From: Bradyrhizobium sp. sBnM-33
Lineage (GTDB): Bacteria > Pseudomonadota > Alphaproteobacteria > Rhizobiales > Xanthobacteraceae
DNA: 64,000 bases
Direction of reading: 5' to 3'
Assembly (NCBI RefSeq): GCF_032917945.1
Contig: NZ_CP136624.1
Location: 8,789,001 to 8,853,000 of the forward strand
A program made the translations under genes and the position numbers. Each line of letters opens with the position of its first letter. The first letter of the stretch is position 1. Of this stretch, positions 45,631 through 53,508 are shown in pieces. The notes below the pieces were generated by a model. That model did not search any database. It saw only the letters and a list, made by a program, of their open reading frames with translations, and was not told where the DNA came from.

Positions 45631-48600
45631 ATGCCAAAATCAGCCCCCAAAGCCGCCGCGAAACCCGCTCCCGCCGCCAAAGCCCCTGCCAAGGCGCCCG
45701 CCAAAGCCCCCGCCAAAGGCGCCCATGTCTTCCTGGTCGACGGTTCCGGCTACATTTTCCGCGCCTATCACGCGCTGCCGCCGCTGAACCGCAAATCCGA
45801 CGGGCTGCAGGTCAATGCCGTGCTCGGCTTCTGCAACATGCTGTGGAAGCTGTTGCGCGAGATGCCCGAGGATAACCGGCCGACGCATCTGGCGGTCGTG
45901 TTCGACAAATCGGAGATCACGTTCCGCAACAAGCTCTATCCCGATTACAAGGCCCACCGGACAGCGGCGCCGGACGATCTGATCCCGCAATTCGCGCTGA
46001 TCCGCGAGGCGGTGCGGGCGTTCGATCTGCCGTGCCTGGAACAGGTTGGCTTCGAAGCCGATGATCTGATCGCGACCTATGTCCGCATTGCCTGCGAGCG
46101 CGGCGCCTCCGCCACCATCGTGTCCTCGGACAAGGATTTGATGCAGCTCGTGACCGATTGCGTCACCATGTACGACACCATGAAGGACCGCCGCATCGGC
46201 ATATCAGAAGTGATCGAGAAGTTCGGCGTGCCGCCGGAAAAGGTCGTCGAGGTGCAGGCTTTGGCCGGCGATTCCACCGACAACGTGCCCGGCGTGCCCG
46301 GCATCGGCGTCAAGACCGCGGCGCAACTGATCGTCGAATATGGTGACCTCGAAACGCTGCTGCAGCGCGCCGGCGAGATCAAGCAGCCGAAACGGCGCGA
46401 GGCCCTGCTCGAGAACGCCGATAAGGCGCGGATCTCGCGGCAACTGGTGCTGCTCGACGACAAGGTCGATCTCGAAGTGCCGCTCGATGACCTTGCCGTG
46501 CACGAGCCGGATGCGCGCAAGCTGATCGCCTTCCTCAAGGCGATGGAATTCTCCACCCTCACCCGCCGCGTCGCCGAATATTCGCAGATCGATCCCGCCG
46601 ATATCGAGCCGGATGCGGGAAACAAAAGTGGCGCCAGTGTCTTCGCGGTGCCGCCATCGGGCAAGAAGCCGGAGGGCTATGTTGAAGGCGCGACGCTGTT
46701 CGACAGTCCGCCCGCCGGCAAAGCTGGCACCGCGCCGGGCAAGACCGGCGGCGACAAACAGGACAAGGAGGCGAGCCACAAGGGTACGCCGATATCGCTG
46801 GCTGCGGCCCGCGCGGAAGCTGCGCGAAAGCTGCCGGTCGATCGGACCAAGTATCAGACCATCCGCACGTTCGATGAGCTCAATGCCTGGGTTGCGCGGG
46901 CCTATGACGCCGGCACTTTTGCGATCGACGCCAAAGCGAGCTCGGACGATCCGATGCAGGCCGACATCTGCGGCATCGCGCTGGCGCTGGCGCCAAACGA
47001 CGCCTGCTATATTCCACTCACGCACAAGCAATCCGGCGGCGGCGCAGGCCTGTTTGACGCTGGCCTCGCACCGGACCAGATCACGGTCGCCGAGGCGCTG
47101 GCGGGGTTGCAGCCGCTGTTGGAATCGCCGGGCATTCTCAAGATCGGCTTCGACATCAAGTTCAGCACCGTGATGCTGGCGCAGCACGGCATCACCCTGT
47201 GCAACGTCGACGACGCGCAATTGATGTCGTACGCGCTCGACGCCGGACGCAATTCACATGCGCTGGGGTCACTCGCCGAACGTTGGTTTGGCCATGCCGT
47301 GATCGGCGAAAGCGAGCTAATCGGCAACGGCAAGAGCAAGCTCACGTTCGACCAGGTCGCGATCGACAAGGCGACCGCCTACTCGGCCGAAAGCGCCGAC
47401 GTGATCCTGCGGCTGCATCGCGTGCTCAAGCCCCGGCTCGCCGCGGAGCACATGATGACGGCCTATGAGACCCTGGAGCGGCCGCTGGTCACCGTGCTGG
47501 CGCGGATGGAGCGGCGCGGCATTTCGATCGATCGCCAGGTGCTGTCGCGGCTGTCGGGCGATTTCGCCCAGACCGCGGCGCGCGTCGAGGCCGAGTTGCA
47601 GGAGATCGCCGGCGAGCCGATCAATGTCGGCAGCCCCAAACAGATCGGCGACATCATCTTCGGCAAGATGGGCATCCCCGGCGGCACCAAGACCAAGACC
47701 GGCGCGTGGTCGACCTCGGCGCAGATTCTCGATGAGCTCGCCGAACAGGGCCACGAATTTCCGAAGAAGATTCTGGAGTGGCGGCAGGTCTCAAAACTGA
47801 AATCGACCTATACGGACGCGCTACCGAATTACGTGCATCCGCAGACCCATCGCGTGCACACCACTTACGCGCTGGCCGCGACCACCACGGGGCGGCTGTC
47901 GTCAAACGAGCCGAACCTGCAGAACATCCCGGTTCGCACCGAGGACGGACGCAAGATCCGCCGCGCCTTTATCGCGACGCCCGGCCACAAGCTGGTGTCG
48001 GCGGATTACTCGCAGATCGAACTACGGCTGCTGGCCGAGATCGCCGACATCCCCGTGCTGAAGCAGGCCTTCCGCGACGGGCTCGACATTCACGCCATGA
48101 CGGCCTCAGAGATGTTCGGCGTGCCGATCAAGGACATGCCGGGCGAGGTGCGCCGCCGGGCGAAAGCGATCAATTTCGGCATCATCTATGGCATCTCCGC
48201 GTTTGGCCTCGCCAACCAGCTCGGCATCGCCCGCGAGGAAGCCTCCGCCTACATCAAGAAATATTTCGAGCGCTTCCCCGGCATCCGTGCCTATATGGAC
48301 GAGACGCGGGATTTCTGCCGCACCAACGGCTACGTCACGACGCTATTTGGCCGGAAGATGCACTACCCCGATATCAAGGCCTCCAACGCCTCGATCCGCT
48401 CCTTCAACGAGCGCGCTGCGATCAACGCGCGGCTGCAAGGCACCGCCGCCGACATCATCCGCCGCGCCATGATCCGGATGGAAGATGCGCTGGCGGAGAA
48501 GAAGCTGTCGGCTCAGATGCTGTTACAGGTTCATGACGAGTTGATCTTCGAGGTGCCCGACGAGGAAGTGGCGGCGACGCTGCCGGTGGTGCAGCACGTC

Positions 48601-48690
48601 ATGCAGGACGCGCCGTTCCCGGCGGTAGCGCTCTCGGTGCCGCTGCAGGTCGATGCGCGGGCTGCGAATAATTGGGACGAGGCGCATTAG
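45631..48690 (+). CDS. polA: DNA polymerase I with degenerate proofreading site
   Basis: The 1019-residue PolA has an Ala/Lys/Pro-rich N-terminal extension (residues 2-30). A 5'-3' exonuclease follows (FLVDGSGYIFRAYHALP, ATIVSSDKDLMQLV, GDSTDNVPGVPGIG), then a long linker, a 3'-5' exonuclease-like domain, and an intact polymerase domain with motif A VSADYSQIELRLLAEI, motif B RRRAKAINFGIIYGIS and motif C LLQVHDELIFEV. In the exonuclease domain the acidic residues are mostly gone: DAK at 433-435 (normally D-x-E), FDIKFS at 507-512 (normally ...D), and YSAES at 584-588 (normally ...D). Family B repeats flank the gene. Confidence 0.97.
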   Translation: MPKSAPKAAAKPAPAAKAPAKAPAKAPAKGAHVFLVDGSGYIFRAYHALPPLNRKSDGLQVNAVLGFCNMLWKLLREMPEDNRPTHLAVVFDKSEITFRNKLYPDYKAHRTAAPDDLIPQFALIREAVRAFDLPCLEQVGFEADDLIATYVRIACERGASATIVSSDKDLMQLVTDCVTMYDTMKDRRIGISEVIEKFGVPPEKVVEVQALAGDSTDNVPGVPGIGVKTAAQLIVEYGDLETLLQRAGEIKQPKRREALLENADKARISRQLVLLDDKVDLEVPLDDLAVHEPDARKLIAFLKAMEFSTLTRRVAEYSQIDPADIEPDAGNKSGASVFAVPPSGKKPEGYVEGATLFDSPPAGKAGTAPGKTGGDKQDKEASHKGTPISLAAARAEAARKLPVDRTKYQTIRTFDELNAWVARAYDAGTFAIDAKASSDDPMQADICGIALALAPNDACYIPLTHKQSGGGAGLFDAGLAPDQITVAEALAGLQPLLESPGILKIGFDIKFSTVMLAQHGITLCNVDDAQLMSYALDAGRNSHALGSLAERWFGHAVIGESELIGNGKSKLTFDQVAIDKATAYSAESADVILRLHRVLKPRLAAEHMMTAYETLERPLVTVLARMERRGISIDRQVLSRLSGDFAQTAARVEAELQEIAGEPINVGSPKQIGDIIFGKMGIPGGTKTKTGAWSTSAQILDELAEQGHEFPKKILEWRQVSKLKSTYTDALPNYVHPQTHRVHTTYALAATTTGRLSSNEPNLQNIPVRTEDGRKIRRAFIATPGHKLVSADYSQIELRLLAEIADIPVLKQAFRDGLDIHAMTASEMFGVPIKDMPGEVRRRAKAINFGIIYGISAFGLANQLGIAREEASAYIKKYFERFPGIRAYMDETRDFCRTNGYVTTLFGRKMHYPDIKASNASIRSFNERAAINARLQGTAADIIRRAMIRMEDALAEKKLSAQMLLQVHDELIFEVPDEEVAATLPVVQHVMQDAPFPAVALSVPLQVDARAANNWDEAH

Positions 48691-48695
48691 CTGCT

Positions 48696-48834
48696 CTGTC
48701 ATCGTCCGGCTTGACCGGACGATCCAGTATTCCAGAGCAGGATTTGTGAAGCGCAATCCGCGCCGCGTTGACCACCGCACTTCTCGGAAGAACCGCAGCG
48801 TACTGGGTCGCCCGGCCAAGCCGGGCGATGACAG
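48696..48834. repeat. Palindromic repeat, family B
   Basis: CTGTCATCGTCCGGCTTGAC...GATCCAGTATTCCAGAG mirrors GCGTACTGGGTCGCCCGGCC ...CCGGGCGATGACAG, with a longer, partly different centre. Confidence 0.8.
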
Positions 48835-48949
48835 ACGTGTATGTAGATAGGCCTCCATCACCGCCAGAAATGTCCTCGGTGCAATTGCGCAATGGAATCG
48901 CCGCGGCTCGCACGCTAGAAACGTGCGCATCCCTCCCCGCGAGTCTCCC

Positions 48950-49585
48950 ATGCCTCACATCACAACGCTGCTTGGTTTTGCCCTGGTCTCGCTCGGCATG
49001 GTGCTGACGCCGGGGCCGAACATGATCTACCTGATCTCGCGCTCGATCACGCAAGGGCCGGCGGCCGGGATCGTGTCGCTGGGTGGCGTCGCGCTCGGCT
49101 TTGTGTTCTACATGCTGTGCGCGGCGTTTGGGATCACCGCGCTGTTGTTCGCAGTGCCCTATGCTTACGACGCGCTGCGGTTTGCCGGTGCGGCCTATTT
49201 GCTGTGGCTGGCGTGGCAGGCACTGAAGCCGAACGGGCGCTCGCCGTTTCAGGTGAAGAAGCTGCAAGTCGACGGCCCGCGCAAATTGTTTGCGATGGGC
49301 TTCGTTACCAATCTGCTCAATCCGAAGATTGCAATGCTGTATCTGGCGCTGTTGCCACAGTTCATCGATCCGGCTGTGGGAAGCGTGCTGACGCAGTCGC
49401 TGGCGCTCGGCGCGATCCAGATCGTGATCAGCGTCAGCGTCAACTCGATGATCGCGCTCGCCGCCGGATCGATCGCGATGTTTCTAGGCAACCGGGCGAC
49501 GTGGCTGTTGCTGCAGCGCTGGCTGATGGGGACCGTGCTGGCGGGGCTTGCGGTGAAGATGGCGTTCGAGGCGAAGCGGGCGTGA
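48950..49585 (+). CDS. LysE family amino-acid exporter
   Basis: The 211-residue membrane protein starts MPHITTLLGFALVSLGMVLT with the LysE/RhtB signature PGPNMIYLISRSITQGPAAG. It has six hydrophobic helices and a central cytosolic loop (KKLQVDGPRKLFAMGFVTNLL NPK). Members export lysine, homoserine/threonine or other amines; substrate is unassigned. It is convergent with the glutathione S-transferase gene, with a short hairpin between. Confidence 0.9.
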   Translation: MPHITTLLGFALVSLGMVLTPGPNMIYLISRSITQGPAAGIVSLGGVALGFVFYMLCAAFGITALLFAVPYAYDALRFAGAAYLLWLAWQALKPNGRSPFQVKKLQVDGPRKLFAMGFVTNLLNPKIAMLYLALLPQFIDPAVGSVLTQSLALGAIQIVISVSVNSMIALAAGSIAMFLGNRATWLLLQRWLMGTVLAGLAVKMAFEAKRA

Positions 49586-49593
49586 CTTCTTCC

Positions 49594-49612
49594 TTCTCCC
49601 CTTGTGGGAGAA
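49594..49612. terminator. Bidirectional terminator-like hairpin
   Basis: TTCTCCC and GGGAGAA are perfect arms around CCTTG in the 36-base gap between two convergent genes. Confidence 0.4.
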
Positions 49613-49621
49613 CGAAGAAAA

Positions 49622-50248
49622 TCAATCCAACTTCGCTTCCATGCCGCGCTTGGTCGCGGGACGGGCTATCAGGACGTTGTACCAGCGCTCGACGTTCGGA
49701 AAGTCCTTCAGCTCCACCTTGTGGCGCGGGTGCCGCCAGGCCCAGCCGAGGATGGCGAAGTCGGCGACCGACAAGGCATCAGCGACGAACTCACGGCCCT
49801 CCAGCCGGCGGTCGAGAACGCCGTAGAGCCGGCGGGTTTCGGCCATGAAGCGCTTCAGGCCATAGGCGCGGTCGGTTTCGTTCTCCAGCGCGATGAAATG
49901 ATGGACCTGGCCGGGCATTGGCCCAAAACCGCCCATCTGCCACATCAGCCACTCATAGACCGGAATGCGCTCGGCCAGCGGCTTGGGCAGGAACTTGCCG
50001 GTCTTCTCGCCGAGATAAAGCAGGATCGCGCCTGACTCGAAGATGCTGACCGGCTTGCCGTCGGGGCCGTCGGGATCGACGATCGCCGGGATCTTGTTGT
50101 TCGGGCTGAGCTTGAGGAATTCGGGCGCCATCTGCTCGCCCTTGGTGATGTTCACCGGGATCACCTTGTAAGGCAGCCCCATTTCCTCCAATGCGACCGA
50201 GATCTTGCGGCCGTTCGGCGTGTTCCAGGTGTGCAGTTCGATCGTCAT
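49622..50248 (-). CDS. Glutathione S-transferase (YfcG/Ure2-like)
   Basis: The 208-residue protein starts MTIELHTWNTPNGRKISVAL. It shows the thioredoxin-fold N-terminal domain with NTPNGRK near the active site, PNNKIPAIVDPDGPDGKPVS (cis-Pro) and SIFESGAILLYLGEKTG (Glu-Ser gamma-glutamyl site). A helical C-terminal domain holds VADALSVADFAILGWAWR. This matches the Nu-class disulfide-bond reductase type. The ATG at 50248 is preceded by part of a family B arm. Confidence 0.9.
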   Translation of the reverse strand: MTIELHTWNTPNGRKISVALEEMGLPYKVIPVNITKGEQMAPEFLKLSPNNKIPAIVDPDGPDGKPVSIFESGAILLYLGEKTGKFLPKPLAERIPVYEWLMWQMGGFGPMPGQVHHFIALENETDRAYGLKRFMAETRRLYGVLDRRLEGREFVADALSVADFAILGWAWRHPRHKVELKDFPNVERWYNVLIARPATKRGMEAKLD

Positions 50249-50445
50249 TTTTTCGTACCCCGCGAAAGCGCGGTATCCACTACCCCGGAACTTCGAGGCG
50301 TTACAACAGCGGCTACGGAATACGAGCTGGCAGGCCTGCGCCGGGACGGACATTGTGCCCTGTTGACGGCGCCGGATCGGGGCTGGAATGTGCCTGAAAG
50401 CGCCGATAGATTGCGCCCCGCTTGAGAAACCCCGGGAAAACCGCC

Positions 50446-51009
50446 GTGTCCAAATCAGCCTCCCGCGCCCGTCTCGCCGAGATCATCCGCAAGCGTTCGT
50501 TCGGCCGCGGCGAGATCACGCTGGCCTCGGGCCGCAAGAGTGACTTCTATTTCAACCTCAAGCCCACCATGCTCGACCCCGAAGGCGCGGCACTGTTGGC
50601 GGAACTGACCTATGAGGCGCTGAAGGACGACAATCTCGATTTCGTCGGTGGGCTGGAGATGGGCGCCGTCCCGCTGGCGGGCGCGATCGCGCAGCTCTCC
50701 TGGCTCAAGGGCCACCCGATCGCGGCGTTTTTCGTGCGCAAGAAGCCAAAAGAACATGGCGCCCGCCTCGCAGTCGAGGGGCTGGCCAAGGGCGAGACCC
50801 TGCAGGGCAAACGCATCGTGATCGTCGAGGACGTCACCACCACAGGCGGATCGGCGTTGAAGGCCGTCGAGGCTGTGCGCGATGCCGGCGGCGAGATCGT
50901 GCTGGTGCTCACCATGGTGGACCGTGAGGAAGGCGCGAGCGAAGCCTTTGCCGAGGCAGGGCTTGAATTTCGTTCGCTGTACAAGGCGGGTGAATTTTTG
51001 AAGGCGTGA
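50446..51009 (+). CDS. pyrE: Orotate phosphoribosyltransferase
   Basis: The 187-residue PyrE makes OMP from orotate and PRPP. It has [54 protein letters not shown] (catalytic loop Lys/His region) and the PRPP motif [20 protein letters not shown]. The GTG at 50446 ([14 protein letters not shown]) is preferred; a TTG at 50422 is also in frame. A family A palindrome follows the stop. Confidence 0.95.
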   Translation: MSKSASRARLAEIIRKRSFGRGEITLASGRKSDFYFNLKPTMLDPEGAALLAELTYEALKDDNLDFVGGLEMGAVPLAGAIAQLSWLKGHPIAAFFVRKKPKEHGARLAVEGLAKGETLQGKRIVIVEDVTTTGGSALKAVEAVRDAGGEIVLVLTMVDREEGASEAFAEAGLEFRSLYKAGEFLKA

Positions 51010-51033
51010 TTGCGGTGCCCCCGCGCACACGGC

Positions 51034-51122
51034 CGTCATGCCGGGCTTATCCCGGACATCCACGACTTGACCTGCCGGCAGCGAGAAAGACGTGGATGGC
51101 CGGGTCAAGCCCTGCCATGCCG
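51034..51122. repeat. Palindromic repeat, family A
   Basis: CGTCATGCCGGGCTTATCCC ... CCACGACTT and AAGACGTGGATGGCCGGGTC/AAGCCCTGCCATGCCG are imperfect inverse arms. Confidence 0.75.
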
Positions 51123-51269
51123 AGGAGAGAGCGCGGTTCCTGGCTCACCCCCGCGTTTCTTTCGGCTCTCCCCGCCCCCGCTCACCACTCATTTACCATC
51201 CGCCGTTAAGGTTACCCGAACTGAAGCCGTCGCGCTTCAGCGCGTCTGTTGCGTTGGGTGGAGTTGGCG

Positions 51270-52079
51270 TTGCGTACAGAGTTGGCTTTTTCGCGCGCGC
51301 GGCGCCGCGCGACGTTTGTTGCCGCAGCGATCCTTTCGGGCTCTCTCGTGCTCGCGCCCGGCAGCGTTTCCGCCGAAGGCCTGTTCGATTTCCTGTTCGG
51401 CGGCGCGCCGAAGCAGCAGACGCGGCAAGCGCCGCAAGCCAATTTCTTCGCGGATCCGTTCGGTATCAATCAGCAGCCATCAGCGCCCGCCCCGGCCCCG
51501 CGCGTGGCCGGCTCCGGGCCTGCATTTTGCGTGCGAAGCTGCGACGGAAAATATTTTCCGCTGACCATGCGCGGCAACGCCTCGCCGGTCCAGACCTGCC
51601 AGGCGTTCTGCCCGGCCAGCGTCACCAAGGTGTTTTACGGCAGCAATATCGACAGCGCGACCGCCAGTAACGGCGAGCGCTATGCCGACAGCGAGAACGC
51701 CTACGCCTATCGCAAGGCGCTAAGTGCCGACTGCACCTGCAACGGCAGAAGCCCGTCCGGGCTTGCCCCGGTCGATCTCATGCTCGACACCTCGCTCCGC
51801 TCCGGCGACGTCGTCGCCACCACCGACGGCCTGGTGGCCTATACCGGCGTACGCCTTGGCGTCGACCACGCGGCGGAGTTTACGCCGGTTGCCTCCTATC
51901 CCGGCCTTACGGCGGATGTCCGCGCCCGACTCGGCGAAATGAAGGTCGCACCGGTCAGCGCCGAGATGGTCGCCGGCACCGCGCCGCTGCCCGAAGCACG
52001 GCGCGACGACGAACTGCCGACCGCCTCGATCCCGAAGACGGCCGCGCCGAAAGCGGTGAAGCGGGCGGAAGCGCGATAG
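51270..52079 (+). CDS. DUF2865 domain exported protein
   Basis: The protein of about 269 residues has an N-terminal export signal (ATFVAAAILSGSLVLAPGSV SAEG) and a DUF2865 core with cysteines: AFCVRSCDGKYFPLTMRGNA, TCQAFCPASVTKVFYGSNID and DCTCNGR. The C-terminus is disordered, Ala/Pro/Lys-rich. The start is uncertain: TTG at 51270 has GGTGGAG seven bases upstream, while TTG 51249 and GTG 51258 are also in frame. Function unknown; it is widespread in rhizobia. Confidence 0.75.
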   Translation: MRTELAFSRARRRATFVAAAILSGSLVLAPGSVSAEGLFDFLFGGAPKQQTRQAPQANFFADPFGINQQPSAPAPAPRVAGSGPAFCVRSCDGKYFPLTMRGNASPVQTCQAFCPASVTKVFYGSNIDSATASNGERYADSENAYAYRKALSADCTCNGRSPSGLAPVDLMLDTSLRSGDVVATTDGLVAYTGVRLGVDHAAEFTPVASYPGLTADVRARLGEMKVAPVSAEMVAGTAPLPEARRDDELPTASIPKTAAPKAVKRAEAR

Positions 52080-52185
52080 GGCACCCGCAATACGCCGCAG
52101 GGCCCAAACACAAAAATTGCGAAAACAACCCCATGCAAAGTAGCGTGGGCCCGGCCTCGCAGCATTCACATAGCTGACGCCAGCA

Positions 52186-52617
52186 CTACCGCCCGACGAT
52201 GACGCCGATCACGTTCGGCGCCGACAGATATTTTTCCTCGATCGTCGCGCGCGCCGCGGCGCGATTTTCCGGCGTCAGCAATCCGCGCTTCTCGGCGAGA
52301 ATCATCCAGCAATAACCCCACCAGTCCGTCAGCATACCCTGATCGTCGACGAGGTCGTAGCCCTGCTCGGCCGCAAAAATCCGCGCCTGCGCCTCATCCA
52401 GCGAATCGAGAAAGGCGTGGTCCTCGATCGAAAACAGTTCGTCGCTGAAATCATCCGTGGTGTAGCCCCACACCGACATGCAGACCGCGTTGAACTCGCG
52501 GTCGATCGCGTCGTCGTCGACGAGCTGGCGACGCGAGGCCTGATGCAGGCGCGACAGTGAGCGTGCGAAATCGGCGATGCGGGTGAGAGCGAACTGATCG
52601 AAAGCGATGGTGGACAT
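52186..52617 (-). CDS. Hypothetical acidic protein
   Basis: The 143-residue product starts at the ATG at 52617, with GAGGAC upstream. It contains RIADFARSLSRLHQASRRQL, FNAVCMSVWGYTTDDFSDEL and TDWWGYCWMILAEKRGLLTP. The pattern is globular and mostly helical, without signal or membrane segment. I do not recognise the family. It is monocistronic and convergent with the DUF2865 gene, with 106 bases between them. Confidence 0.6.
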   Translation of the reverse strand: MSTIAFDQFALTRIADFARSLSRLHQASRRQLVDDDAIDREFNAVCMSVWGYTTDDFSDELFSIEDHAFLDSLDEAQARIFAAEQGYDLVDDQGMLTDWWGYCWMILAEKRGLLTPENRAAARATIEEKYLSAPNVIGVIVGR

Positions 52618-52781
52618 GTAGTCCTCGCAAGCTCGGATGGCCATAGATGTTGTGCCGGCGTTATGCCGAATCACAATGATATATCAAAGACTTGCTAAAG
52701 TGTTCTTAATTTGTTCTAGCTTGGCGCCGAAATTTTGCCTATCAAGATTTTCTACGGCCGGTGCCGCAAGGATCGAGAAGC

Positions 52782-53012
52782 ATGGACGGGACGCAAGCCA
52801 GCCAGATCCGGACGCTGTTGCTGGAAGCGGCCGACGCGATCGATCGGGCAAATGCGATCGTATCCACTCTCGACAGCGACGACCGGGCCTTGCTTGCTAT
52901 ACCGCTCGACGAGATTTCGTCCACCTTGCATTTCGAGCTGCTGCAAAAGCTCTATCTCCGGTACCGCGGGCTTGCCGAGGAGGGCGAAGCTTGGAATGGC
53001 GCAATGGTATGA
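52782..53012 (+). CDS. Small hypothetical helical protein
   Basis: The 76-residue ORF (ATG 52782) encodes IRTLLLEAADAIDRANAIVS, TLDSDDRALLAIPLDEISST and LHFELLQKLYLRYRGLAEEG, a helical acidic protein. No family is recognised. Its frame has coding-like composition, and it is divergent from the previous gene. Its end is 17 bases from the end of the convergent secreted-protein gene. Confidence 0.5.
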   Translation: MDGTQASQIRTLLLEAADAIDRANAIVSTLDSDDRALLAIPLDEISSTLHFELLQKLYLRYRGLAEEGEAWNGAMV

Positions 53013-53029
53013 ACCGCCCGGAACTCCTT

Positions 53030-53260
53030 TCACGTCGCCGACAACAGCTTGTCGCCGCAGTAATTGGCGTAGAATTTTCCGCCACACTGGCGCTTGATCG
53101 CGGCACAGCGCGCCGCGGGTGAAGCGCCCTTCGCAACGCTGAAGGAACAACCCAGACCGTCGGCGCTCTTGCCGGACTTGCCCGCGGCAAAGGCTGCGCT
53201 GGTCGCACTCAAGCAGACGACCAACAACGCAGTGGCGGCGATCTCGATCGTCAATCTCAT
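53030..53260 (-). CDS. Small secreted cysteine-containing protein
   Basis: The 76-residue product starts at the ATG at 53260, preceded by GGGAGG. It has a signal peptide (IEIAATALLVVCLSATSAAF A) and a mature part with four Cys (LGCSFS, ARCAAIKRQCGG, ANYCGDK), likely two disulfides. No family is recognised, but the compact Cys pattern and strong ribosome-binding site support a real gene. Confidence 0.65.
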   Translation of the reverse strand: MRLTIEIAATALLVVCLSATSAAFAAGKSGKSADGLGCSFSVAKGASPAARCAAIKRQCGGKFYANYCGDKLLSAT

Positions 53261-53508
53261 GGCAGGCCTCCCGTTCTGACGGCACGCGTGTCCTTCCCGC
53301 GCACTAGCACCCGTTACCAAAATCCTAGCGATCTCTTGACTTCGTACTTCAATCATAACACCAAAGGCGGGCCGCCGGTGCCGCGAAATCGGCCCGGTCT
53401 TTGCATAAAATCATACCAGCGCAGTGCACAACATACTCCCGCGTTCTCCGGCGTTTCGATTGCCGGACAAGGCGCGTATGTTCGTTATGAGTCAACGCAG
53501 GGATCGAC

